Assembly (NCBI GenBank): GCA_041650035.1
Contig: JBAZLY010000033.1
Span: forward strand, 1-10,714
Reading direction: 5' to 3'
DNA: 10,714 nucleotides
Origin: JAQUQI01 sp041650035
GTDB taxonomy: Bacteria > Omnitrophota > Gorgyraeia > JABMRG01
The notes below the pieces were generated by a model that saw only the letters and a list, made by a program, of their open reading frames with translations, did not search any database and was not told the DNA's origin. The translations under genes and the position numbers were made by a program. Below, in pieces: positions 1-5,550 of the stretch. Position 1 is the stretch's first letter. Every line of letters begins with the position of its first letter.

Positions 1-217
1 GTATATTCGCATCTTTTAGTTGAGGCCGCGCGATGTCGCTAATAAGATCTTTAAAAAACATCCTTATGCCTTCGGCATGGGCCTTTTTTGTAATCACACC
101 CTTATACTTTAAAAACCCAGGAACGCTAAATATCAAACCGGCCCATTTTTCTAGAATAAAGCCTGACGTCTCTTTCAGTAAACGGCATATATCTTCTCTG
201 GTTTCTTTATAATGCAT
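1..217 (-). CDS. Unrecognised protein, N-terminal part (runs off left edge)
   Basis: A minus-strand reading frame starts with ATG at 215-217 and stays open for 72 codons to the window edge, so only the N-terminus is present. It begins MHYKETREDICRLLKETSGF and continues with a Trp- and Phe-containing stretch (EKWAGLIFSVPGF), then a basic segment (ITKKAHAEGIRMFFKDL). The residues seen look helical and soluble, with no signal peptide or clear membrane segment. An AAGGAG ribosome-binding sequence lies about 12 nt upstream of the ATG, slightly far but convincing. The next gene upstream, the thioesterase, ends 227 nt away, so this gene may have its own promoter. I do not recognise the family. The helix around the Trp is loosely like N-terminal sensor or RsbR-type domains, but that is only an impression. 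Confidence 0.7.
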   Translation of the reverse strand, partial: MHYKETREDICRLLKETSGFILEKWAGLIFSVPGFLKYKGVITKKAHAEGIRMFFKDLISDIARPQLKDANI

Positions 218-444
218 GTTTGATTATCGCTCCTTCCGCGCGGCACCCTAATAACAGGCGTCCAGTCACCGTTTTTGTCTGTTTCAAGGCCTTTGATAAA
301 ACACCTAACAGACTTATACAGTAAGATACAACACCTTTAGATTAAAAACCCTATAAAACCAAAAACATCCCCCCGGCAAAACAAAAGAAAACAGGCCTTA
401 TACTTTATAACAGCAGATGAGTTCAATCCGTTTTAAAAAATCAT
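218..444 (-). other. 227-nt spacer/leader before the left-edge gene
   Basis: This stretch between the thioesterase stop and the left-edge gene holds a possible promoter at 397-426 and, at its end, the AAGGAG ribosome-binding site of the left-edge gene. If that promoter is used, the transcript leader would be about 170 nt. I see no strong hairpin with a T-tract after the thioesterase and cannot match the leader to a known riboswitch. One minus-strand frame through it is open and reads plausibly (a segment like DKNGDWTPVIRVPRG) but has no normal start codon. Confidence 0.4.
397..426 (-). promoter_or_regulatory. Possible sigma-70-like promoter for left-edge gene
   Basis: On the minus strand TTGAAC (421-426) and TATAAG (397-402) are separated by 18 nt. 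They match the bacterial housekeeping consensus at four and five of six positions. It lies just downstream of the thioesterase stop and points towards the gene at 1-217. The region is AT-rich, so a chance match is possible. Confidence 0.3.
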
Positions 445-837
445 TTATGCCAGCGCGCCCTTCAATACCTGCGGGATACGCCTAGGCTTGCCTGAAGCAT
501 CCGCGCACACATGCACGGTATCGCCTTTTGCAAGCAAGTCATTTCCGCGAAAAATAACGCAAGCGAATGTTATGCTGGTATTACCTACTTCAGGAACAAA
601 GCAATCAACGCTTAAAAGATCATCGTAACGCGCGGGCATCTTATAACAGCATTGGGCACGGACAACCATCAGTCTTAACCCCATATCATTCTCAATCCGG
701 GTATAAGGATATCCAACCTTTCTTAAAAGCTCTGTCCTGGCCACCTCGAACCAGACGAAATAATTAGAATAGTAAGCGACCATCATCTGATCTGTCTCTT
801 TATAGCGAACCCTTAATTGCGCGGTATGCCTGATCAT
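445..837 (-). CDS. Acyl-CoA thioesterase, 4HBT/YbgC-like hot-dog fold
   Basis: A 130-residue protein, the usual length of a single hot-dog domain. The N-terminal 4HBT signature is clear: RYKETDQM followed by YYSNYFVWFEVARTELL at about residues 11-38, with Asp16 at the catalytic aspartate position. Further matches are the central YKMPARYDD (about 65-73) and a C-terminal GKPRRIP. Members hydrolyse acyl-CoA or acyl-ACP thioesters in the cytoplasm; the substrate cannot be told from sequence. Residue 23 is Tyr where many YbgC proteins have His (YHxNY), a variation I recall in other members, so activity is not ruled out. It begins 19 nt after the GNAT gene, with an AAGGTG sequence about 12 nt before the ATG, and is probably the last gene of the aroB transcript. 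No Tol-Pal genes, the common E. coli neighbours of ybgC, are seen. Confidence 0.88.
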   Translation of the reverse strand: MIRHTAQLRVRYKETDQMMVAYYSNYFVWFEVARTELLRKVGYPYTRIENDMGLRLMVVRAQCCYKMPARYDDLLSVDCFVPEVGNTSITFACVIFRGNDLLAKGDTVHVCADASGKPRRIPQVLKGALA

Positions 838-856
838 ATCAATTATTCACACCTTA

Positions 857-1318
857 TCAACATATCCGATAATGAAGTACTATTACCTCAATACCGTTGA
901 ACATCAGCCTTTCACTTTCCAGGAAATTCTTCTTTTTTGTCAACAGCTTAATGACAGGGTTCATGCTGGCGGTCGCTCTGAAAACAACGAGCTTATAATT
1001 ATTCAGCTTGCAAAAATCCAAAGCGGTATCAACAAGCATAAGACCGATATCCCTTCCCCTGTGGCTGGGGTGCACAAACAGCCTCCTTAGGAGGGCCGTT
1101 GTATCGCTGTCTTGTTTTATTCCGACAGTGCCTATGATCTCACCGCTCTCTTCCATTACAAGAAATCTCTCTTTCAGATTGCCATATGCTTGAGCGATAT
1201 TTTCCAGGTCACCATATTCATACGCCTTCTCATCGCCGGGGTATTCCTTTTTCATTATCGAGCTTATAAGCGCTTTTATTCCTGACGCGTCCGAGGTCTG
1301 AAACGATCTTATATGCAT
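857..1318 (-). CDS. GNAT-family N-acetyltransferase
   Basis: A 153-residue single-domain protein with the GNAT fold pattern. The N-terminal strand (MHIRSFQTSDASGI) is followed by a strand with the usual turn (FLVMEESGEIIGTVGI, about 52-67). Motif A follows at about 77-98: LRRLFVHPSHRGRDIGLML, where the R87-G88-x-x-x-G92 part forms the acetyl-CoA pyrophosphate loop. The Gly usual at the fourth position of RGxGxG is Asp90 here. A C-terminal segment around 120-131 (NPVIKLLTKKK) fits motif B. The family moves an acyl group from acyl-CoA to an amine; the acceptor is unknown. The start is well set by AAGGAG six nucleotides before the ATG. It lies 93 nt after aroB without an obvious promoter or terminator between, so it probably shares the aroB transcript. 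Confidence 0.9.
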   Translation of the reverse strand: MHIRSFQTSDASGIKALISSIMKKEYPGDEKAYEYGDLENIAQAYGNLKERFLVMEESGEIIGTVGIKQDSDTTALLRRLFVHPSHRGRDIGLMLVDTALDFCKLNNYKLVVFRATASMNPVIKLLTKKKNFLESERLMFNGIEVIVLHYRIC

Positions 1319-1411
1319 ATGAAGCTCCTTACCGTTTATCCACGCTGTTATACGCGGGGCCTAAGGCGCCGCCCTTCACGCTATGCGGGGACATGAAAAT
1401 ACCTGCCGGAG

Positions 1412-2503
1412 TCAATACAGATTCAAGAGAGACTGCCTGATTATATAATCAGGCAGATCATGGCATACAACCACATGGCCGATTGCCACAGGCAGTATCC
1501 AGCGCCTTTTTCCGTTTATCGTTTTTTTATCATATAAAGCGGCTGACAATATGTTTGACGATCTTATACCATCTATCTTAACCGGCAGTCCGGCAGAGGC
1601 TATTATATTCCTTAATCTCTCGTAAGAAGACCTATCGGCCATACCGAGCAAAACCGACGCTGAAAAGGCCGCGAGCATCCCAATCGCGACGGCCTCTCCA
1701 TGGTTTATGGAATTGCTATAACCGGTTACCGTCTCTATGGCATGGCCTATGGTATGGCCAAAGTTCAATACGCTGCGATAACCCTTATTTTCATATTCAT
1801 CAACACAGACAACACCGGCCTTGAGCCTGCTGCAGCGCGTTACTATATATTCAAGATTGGCCGTACCAAGGTTTAGTATATCCTTAATGTTCTTTTCAAG
1901 ATATCGAAATAAGTGTGGATCAAATATTACAGCGTATTTGATGACCTCCGAGAGACCGTTTATCGTTTGGCGGGCAGGCAGGCTTTTCAGGACGCTGATA
2001 TCACTTATAACGGCCGCGGGTTGATGAAATGCCCCAATAAGATTTTTGGCAAAATCCGTGTCTATGGCAGTCTTGCCGCCGATAGCCGCATCAACCTGGG
2101 AGAGAAGGGTTGTCGGGATTTGCAAAAAACCAATCCCACGTCTGTATGTCGAGGCGGCAAAACCACTCAAATCGCCAACTACCCCTCCACCCAACGAGAC
2201 AACAAGGCAGGAGCCCTTACCCTTGTCAAAACCTGCCAAGGCCTTGACCACCTTCAACCAGCTTAAATACGACTTGGCGGATTCCGAATCAGCGACGTCA
2301 AAAAACATTACCCGTAAACCCGCCCTTTCAAGCGATATTCTCAACGTCTGCGAATAAAGCAGCCTTACCCTTTTATTGGTAACGATAAAACAACTTCCGG
2401 AATCATTTACGCCGCGTATAATATCCCCTGCATTTTTGAGGATACCGCTGCCGATATTAATCAAATAACTTCTTGGACCCAGATCAACCTTAATTTTTTT
2501 CAT
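1412..2503 (-). CDS. aroB: 3-Dehydroquinate synthase
   Basis: AroB converts DAHP to 3-dehydroquinate, the second step of the shikimate pathway to aromatic amino acids, using NAD+ and a divalent metal in the cytoplasm. At 363 residues it has normal length. The NAD-binding and family motifs are all visible: SLGGGVVGDLSGFAAS at about 103-118, PTTLLSQVDAAIGGKTAID at about 130-148, LSEVIKY at 185-190, LNFGHTIGHAIE at 246-257 and HGEAVAIG at 268-275. Probable metal ligands are Glu186, His250 and His268, by analogy with characterised AroB. The ATG at 2501-2503 follows a near-consensus promoter after a leader of only about 20 nt. There is no strong Shine-Dalgarno sequence. No other shikimate genes are nearby; the genes downstream are a GNAT enzyme and a thioesterase. 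Confidence 0.97.
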   Translation of the reverse strand: MKKIKVDLGPRSYLINIGSGILKNAGDIIRGVNDSGSCFIVTNKRVRLLYSQTLRISLERAGLRVMFFDVADSESAKSYLSWLKVVKALAGFDKGKGSCLVVSLGGGVVGDLSGFAASTYRRGIGFLQIPTTLLSQVDAAIGGKTAIDTDFAKNLIGAFHQPAAVISDISVLKSLPARQTINGLSEVIKYAVIFDPHLFRYLEKNIKDILNLGTANLEYIVTRCSRLKAGVVCVDEYENKGYRSVLNFGHTIGHAIETVTGYSNSINHGEAVAIGMLAAFSASVLLGMADRSSYERLRNIIASAGLPVKIDGIRSSNILSAALYDKKTINGKRRWILPVAIGHVVVCHDLPDYIIRQSLLNLY

Positions 2504-2530
2504 AGGATCAATTCTTTTTGATTTTGTTTG

Positions 2531-2559
2531 AGTATAACAGCAAATACGAAAACTGTCAA
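2531..2559 (-). promoter_or_regulatory. Strong sigma-70-type promoter of aroB
   Basis: On the minus strand a perfect -35 hexamer TTGACA (2554-2559) and a five-of-six -10 hexamer TATACT (2531-2536) are separated by exactly 17 nt, the optimal spacing. Transcription should start near 2524 and give a leader of about 20 nt before the aroB ATG at 2503. The position at the edge of a gene-free stretch supports a new transcription unit. Confidence 0.8.
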
Positions 2560-2823
2560 CACCCTAAGGATACAGCAAGGATATTAAGGATGGGAGATAA
2601 AACGCCTAATAAGGGAGACGCGGCGGCAAACCGCATCAAACACCATGACAGCAGGCGTAATTTAATGCCCCATGACACGATTTCCTCATAAGACATGAGT
2701 GTAAGTGGTATCGTATGGATTCAATATCCGCGCGCAATAAACACACGCAAGACAATCGTAAGCTTAAACGCGGATAGCCGTCCGAGAATACCAACTGGAT
2801 AAAAACAATAATACCCCGTCTCT
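2560..2823. other. Stretch without a convincing gene between the M50 protease gene and aroB promoter
   Basis: This stretch has no gene with recognisable homology. Three small frames can be read. One is a minus frame at 2636-2827 with a TTG start overlapping the protease stop. One is a minus frame at 2556-2696 (46 codons from ATG, hydrophobic C-terminus, no ribosome site). One is a plus frame at 2590-2691 (33 codons, AAGG upstream). None has clear support. A short hairpin, GCGG-TTTG-CCGC on the minus strand, lacks a T-tract. It may be untranslated 3' sequence, the remnant of a decayed gene, or host an unrecognised small RNA. Confidence 0.5.
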
Positions 2824-3447
2824 TCAAAACAAGGATACAGGCATATCAAGAAATCTGACTATGAGTAGAATTATACCGTAAAAAACTCTCCTAAGCATGC
2901 CGCTCCAGATCACAAGCATGATCAATAAGAAACCATAGGGTTGCAGCCGGTCATATACGGCGACATATCTGAACGGCAGGATAGAACTGACAATACGGGA
3001 ACCGTCAAGTGGCGGGATAGGCAACAGGTTAAACACGCACAAAACGACATTGATTATCGCCGCTAACAGCATTATCTGTCCGATAATAGTTAAAGACAAA
3101 ACAGGCAAGATCTTAAGCAATAAAATAGACACGCAGGCAATGGCAAGGTTAGCCGCGGGCCCCGATATCCCCACCCATAGCATATCTCTCTTGGGGTTAT
3201 TGAGGCGCATAAAATTTACCGGAACAGGCCTCGCCCATCCGATTGGCGGTAAACGAAAAATAAAAAACAAAAGAGGCAGTATAATAGTCCCTATGGGATC
3301 AATATGGGCTATGGGATTTAGAGTAAGCCTGCCCATCTGTTTGGCCGTGGGGTCTCCCAGCCTATACGCAACCCACCCGTGCGCAAACTCATGCATGGTA
3401 ATGGCAATCATAAGGACAATAAATTGCAAGATAATATAAAAAACCAT
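2824..3447 (-). CDS. Site-2 protease family membrane metalloprotease (peptidase M50)
   Basis: A 207-residue polytopic membrane protein of the compact M50/site-2 protease group that lacks a PDZ domain. The zinc site HEFAH (His19, Glu20, His23) lies in the first membrane helix. It is followed by LTLNPIAHIDPIGTIILP (about 41-58), GWARPVPVN (70-78), GPAANLAIA (96-104) and NLLPIPPLDGSR (140-151). Asp148 supplies the third zinc ligand. About five hydrophobic segments are seen. Such proteases cut membrane-embedded substrates within the bilayer; the substrate is unknown. The start is 4 nt after the stop of the MetRS-beta-like gene, with only a weak purine stretch before the ATG, so translational coupling is likely. 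It appears to be the last gene of the SPOR-started transcript. Confidence 0.93.
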   Translation of the reverse strand: MVFYIILQFIVLMIAITMHEFAHGWVAYRLGDPTAKQMGRLTLNPIAHIDPIGTIILPLLFFIFRLPPIGWARPVPVNFMRLNNPKRDMLWVGISGPAANLAIACVSILLLKILPVLSLTIIGQIMLLAAIINVVLCVFNLLPIPPLDGSRIVSSILPFRYVAVYDRLQPYGFLLIMLVIWSGMLRRVFYGIILLIVRFLDMPVSLF

Positions 3448-3451
3448 ATCT

Positions 3452-3772
3452 CTACTTGATCACGGCGCCGGAGGGCAAATCCCTTTCAAGGGTTAATATA
3501 GATAACCCTTGCTCGCTTGATGCCGCTAAGAGCATGCCATTTGACTCAACGCCCCGTATAACGGCCGGCTGAAGATTATAAACCACCGCTATATTTTTAC
3601 CTATAAGCTCCTGGGCGGCATAATAAACCTTAATACCCGCGACGATCTGCCTGCTTTCGCCGCCGATATCAATATTCAGGATATACAGCCTGTCGGCAGA
3701 CGGATGCTCTTTAACATCAATTATCTTTGCCGTCCTAAGTTCAATCTTACCGAATTCCTCATATGTAATCAT
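3452..3772 (-). CDS. Stand-alone tRNA-binding protein, MetRS beta/Trbp111 type
   Basis: A 106-residue OB-fold protein matching the C-terminal tRNA-binding domain of methionyl-tRNA synthetase and its free-standing forms. The visible pattern is FGKIELRTAKI at 7-17, EHPSADRLY at 22-30, RQIVAGIK at 41-48, NLQPAVIRGVESNGMLLAA at 66-84 and a closing LPSGAVIK. These domains dimerise and bind the tRNA elbow non-specifically, helping MetRS or acting in trans. No MetRS catalytic core is present here. It could be annotated as MetRS subunit beta (metG-like), but a free Trbp111 role is equally possible. It starts 27 nt after the small basic protein gene and only 4 nt separate it from the protease gene. 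The ribosome site is weak (GAAAGG about 14 nt upstream). Confidence 0.93.
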   Translation of the reverse strand: MITYEEFGKIELRTAKIIDVKEHPSADRLYILNIDIGGESRQIVAGIKVYYAAQELIGKNIAVVYNLQPAVIRGVESNGMLLAASSEQGLSILTLERDLPSGAVIK

Positions 3773-3799
3773 TTTTTAGGCTGGGCCTTTCATTAATAA

Positions 3800-4093
3800 T
3801 CACTTCTTATCCTTACCCTTCGGCACTTGTTCTTTGGCCTTGGGATCAACCCCCTTAGCGTGCACGGTGCCAGCGGCAGGGGCCGCGGCAACAGTCGCCT
3901 CGCCTTCAGCAGCCTCCTTTTTTTCCTTCTTTATTTTCATCTTAACAACCTTTACTTTAGGTAGGCCAAAAACCGAGTCTTTATCCTCATGCCACTTATC
4001 CTCCTTCTTAAGGATAAGTATCCTTGCCAATCTTTTTAATACACTCTTCTGTTGTTTGCTCTTGCCGCTTTTAAAACTCGGGTGGACTGACAT
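3800..4093 (-). CDS. PVC-type small basic protein
   Basis: A 97-residue, very lysine-rich soluble protein. Its first 50 residues follow the 'small basic protein' pattern described for Chlamydiae/Verrucomicrobia and other PVC bacteria: MSVHPSFK at the start, KSVLKRLARILILKK at 16-30, and KWHEDKDSVFGLPKVKV at 33-49. The family's function is not established; the strong basic charge and wide conservation suggest a ribosome- or RNA-linked role, which is inference. The tail from about 54 on is a low-complexity Lys/Glu/Ala/Pro stretch (KKEKKEAAEGEA, AAAPAAG, KGKDKK) that looks disordered. A consensus AGGAGG lies 8 nt upstream of the ATG, the best ribosome site in the window, which predicts high expression. 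It follows the SPOR gene after 112 nt containing a 14-bp palindrome. Confidence 0.85.
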   Translation of the reverse strand: MSVHPSFKSGKSKQQKSVLKRLARILILKKEDKWHEDKDSVFGLPKVKVVKMKIKKEKKEAAEGEATVAAAPAAGTVHAKGVDPKAKEQVPKGKDKK

Positions 4094-4101
4094 TTTTATC
4101 T

Positions 4102-4107
4102 CCTCCT
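4102..4107 (-). promoter_or_regulatory. Consensus Shine-Dalgarno of small basic protein gene
   Basis: AGGAGG on the minus strand sits 8 nt upstream of the ATG at 4093. It is the only full consensus site in the window and fixes the start codon of the small basic protein. Confidence 0.85.
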
Positions 4108-4114
4108 GAATATA

Positions 4115-4128
4115 ACAGCCGGGGCTGT
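4115..4128. repeat. 14-bp palindrome in leader of small basic protein gene
   Basis: ACAGCC-GG-GGCTGT reads as an inverted repeat with six-base arms, 7 nt upstream of the Shine-Dalgarno sequence. As RNA it can form a 5-bp stem with a four-base loop. There is no T-tract on the minus strand, so it is not an intrinsic terminator. It could act as an operator, a transcript-stabilising hairpin or an RNA processing site, or be fortuitous. Confidence 0.35.
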
Positions 4129-4205
4129 CGTTTGGCTCAAGATATAGGACGCTTTTACGATGTCATCGAGATAAATAACAAGCATAGATAAGATTGCGAT
4201 GCCTG

Positions 4206-4775
4206 TCATATCTTCCTAGGTATGCAGTCGGCATATATCCTGCGCACTTTTTTTGCCTGCATATCGGCGCTGGATTTGTCTTTGAATTTGCCTACACAGA
4301 CTATATAATAATTCCCTTTTTTTAGCACAAAGGCCTCGTTGCCTTGGACATTGAGTTTGCTTGCCTGCTTAGAGGCGGTATCTTCTCTGGCGTAAGAAGC
4401 TATTTGTATAGTAAACGAAAAGGCCTCTTCAAGCGCAGACCCAATCGGAAGAGTAATATCTTCACGCGCTTTAACACCTTCTTGGACAGGCTCAATCAGG
4501 TCTTCTCTTTCCCCGTGTTCGCACTTGTCATCAAGTCCCGGGGCCTGCCGGGTCTCCATTCGCATAGATGGTAATAACTTGCCCTTTTCTACCCCTATAG
4601 AAAAAACAATGGCTGACAATATAATAAAACCTATAAAGACAAAGGTAATGTGCTCAAGGCAAAGATTGATTGAAAATTTAGGTTTTTTTTCAAAAAGCCC
4701 TTTTGATGAAGCCCTTTTAGCCTCGCTGACAAAATCATCAAAAAGTTCTTTTTGCACAAATTTCTTATCATCCAT
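4206..4775 (-). CDS. SPOR-domain membrane protein
   Basis: A 189-residue protein with three parts. The cytoplasmic N-terminus (1-41) is rich in charged residues (KFVQKELFDDFVSEAKR). A single membrane segment follows at about 42-62 (ITFVFIGFIILSAIVFSIGV), then an acidic linker (about 80-117). The C-terminal SPOR domain runs from about 119 to 187, with FTIQIASYAREDTASKQASK, a lysine-glycine turn and YYIVCVGKFKDKSSADMQAKK. SPOR domains bind glycan strands stripped of peptide stems, usually at the division septum, so this is probably an anchored cell-wall-binding protein with the SPOR domain in the periplasm. It has its own promoter and an AGAGG sequence about 11 nt before the ATG. It heads the transcript that also contains the small basic protein, the tRNA-binding protein and the protease. 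Confidence 0.9.
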   Translation of the reverse strand: MDDKKFVQKELFDDFVSEAKRASSKGLFEKKPKFSINLCLEHITFVFIGFIILSAIVFSIGVEKGKLLPSMRMETRQAPGLDDKCEHGEREDLIEPVQEGVKAREDITLPIGSALEEAFSFTIQIASYAREDTASKQASKLNVQGNEAFVLKKGNYYIVCVGKFKDKSSADMQAKKVRRIYADCIPRKI

Positions 4776-4803
4776 GAACGGAAAAGCCTCTTAAAATAGA
4801 ATC

Positions 4804-4831
4804 ATTATAACATGAGAATCGTGCATTGCAA
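4804..4831 (-). promoter_or_regulatory. Extended -10 promoter of the SPOR gene
   Basis: On the minus strand a perfect TATAAT (4804-4809) is preceded by TGT, giving an extended -10 element. It lies 16 nt after TTGCAA (4826-4831), a four-of-six -35 match. Transcription should begin near 4797, about 20 nt before the SPOR start codon. It sits directly after the terminator-like hairpin of the upstream operon, as expected for a boundary between two transcripts. Confidence 0.72.
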
Positions 4832-4834
4832 GCT

Positions 4835-4869
4835 AAAAAACCAAAACCCTTCTAACCCTTATAAGGGTT
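4835..4869 (-). terminator. Intrinsic terminator-like hairpin ending the upstream operon
   Basis: Four nucleotides after the stop of the AsmA-like gene, the minus strand has AACCCTT (4863-4869) able to pair with AAGGGTT (4845-4851) across an 11-nt loop. A tract TTGGTTTTTT (4835-4844) follows immediately. The first arm is also half of a perfect 16-bp palindrome AACCCTTATAAGGGTT (4854-4869), which gives a competing smaller hairpin. The stem is short and only moderately GC-rich and the T-tract is interrupted by GG, so efficiency may be partial. Confidence 0.6.
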
Positions 4870-4873
4870 GCTG

Positions 4874-5545
4874 TTAGCGGACACTTAGCGTGAAAAGCTC
4901 TGTCCTGAAATTGATTACGGGTTCAGAGACACTGCCAGAGATCTCTATATCCGCCTCGAACCAATCGCCCGACTGCCTAAAAAAAACCTTGCTTACCGTT
5001 TCGGGGATACGCGATATCAGAATCCTGGAAAAGGACAAGGCCATGCTGTAATCCATAAACCCTTTATCCATCATGCCGTTTGCTTTTATCCTGACAAGCT
5101 CTCCGTCAGCGCTAAAGGAGCCTGCCACGAAACGACCTGACTTGTTATATAACGTCCCTTCACCTGAAGAAAATGTTAGCGTCCCGGTATCGGCAAGCGA
5201 AACGGCGCTCAATATCCCATCGATAAGCCCCCAACGCAGGCGCGAGATGCTGATATCGCGCAAATAAAAATCAATCCGCAGACCCTTTTTCCGGATATTT
5301 GCAAACCCCAGCCTTATGTCCGCGGAGTTGGCATAAAGATCGATTTTGCCTTCATCCTTTACGCTTAGTCCGCGCAGCCATATGCTTAGATCAGGATTCA
5401 TACCGGCCTGACTTACAACGGCATTACAACCCAGCCCACGGAGAAGAGAGAACTCAATAACACGCCTCAATATGACGGATCTGAAGACAAACACAGCGCA
5501 GATAAAAACAAATAGGGCAGAGGTAAAGACAATCGTTTTTTTCAT
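4874..5545 (-). CDS. Membrane-anchored AsmA-like protein (hypothetical)
   Basis: A 223-residue protein with a basic start (MKKT) and one hydrophobic helix at about 5-28, acting as an uncleaved anchor or signal peptide. The remainder is made of alternating beta-type segments such as LSIWLRGLSVKD, LYANSADIRLGF, IDFYLRDISISRL and FEADIEISGSVSEPVINF. This pattern, and the closing 'G.v.~P.~~~' strand, resembles AsmA/TamB/DUF748-type bridge-like envelope proteins but is much shorter than AsmA. A role in the periplasmic envelope is inference; no catalytic motif is seen. It starts 5 nt after the HD-GYP-like gene, has no Shine-Dalgarno sequence and probably depends on coupled translation. It is the last gene before a terminator-like hairpin. 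Confidence 0.7.
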   Translation of the reverse strand: MKKTIVFTSALFVFICAVFVFRSVILRRVIEFSLLRGLGCNAVVSQAGMNPDLSIWLRGLSVKDEGKIDLYANSADIRLGFANIRKKGLRIDFYLRDISISRLRWGLIDGILSAVSLADTGTLTFSSGEGTLYNKSGRFVAGSFSADGELVRIKANGMMDKGFMDYSMALSFSRILISRIPETVSKVFFRQSGDWFEADIEISGSVSEPVINFRTELFTLSVR

Positions 5546-5550
5546 TGGTA

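Noticed and set aside
178..345. Protein-like open frame (DKNGDWTPVIRVPRG) in the leader of the left-edge gene
   Set aside because: It lacks an ATG, GTG or TTG start at a sensible place and ends inside the well-supported left-edge coding frame, so it is probably coincidental.
1330..1400. Imperfect direct repeat (CACGCT ... GCGGGG twice) between aroB and the GNAT gene
   Set aside because: Two diverged copies only, with different internal spacing; not enough for a repeat element or operator.
1913..2357. Plus-strand frames of 117 and 103 codons opposite aroB
   Set aside because: They mirror the conserved aroB NAD-binding region and read as low-quality protein; shadow frames.
2620..2635. GCGG-TTTG-CCGC hairpin as a terminator after the protease gene
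   Set aside because: The stem is only 4 bp and no T-tract follows on the minus strand.
2590..2691. 33-codon plus-strand frame with an AAGG upstream
   Set aside because: Opposite to every other gene, short and polar without any known pattern; kept only as a remark on the gap.
2636..2827. 63-codon minus-strand frame with TTG start overlapping the protease stop
   Set aside because: No ribosome site, cysteine- and leucine-rich random-looking composition and no recognisable motif; the overlap alone is not enough.
3050..3439. 129-codon plus-strand frame opposite the M50 protease gene
   Set aside because: Antisense to the HExxH and NPxxHxDP-like regions of a clear membrane protease; no independent support.
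4109..4117. Extended -10-like TGTTATATT directly before the small basic protein gene
   Set aside because: A transcript from it would begin at or inside the AGGAGG site, leaving no usable ribosome-binding sequence.
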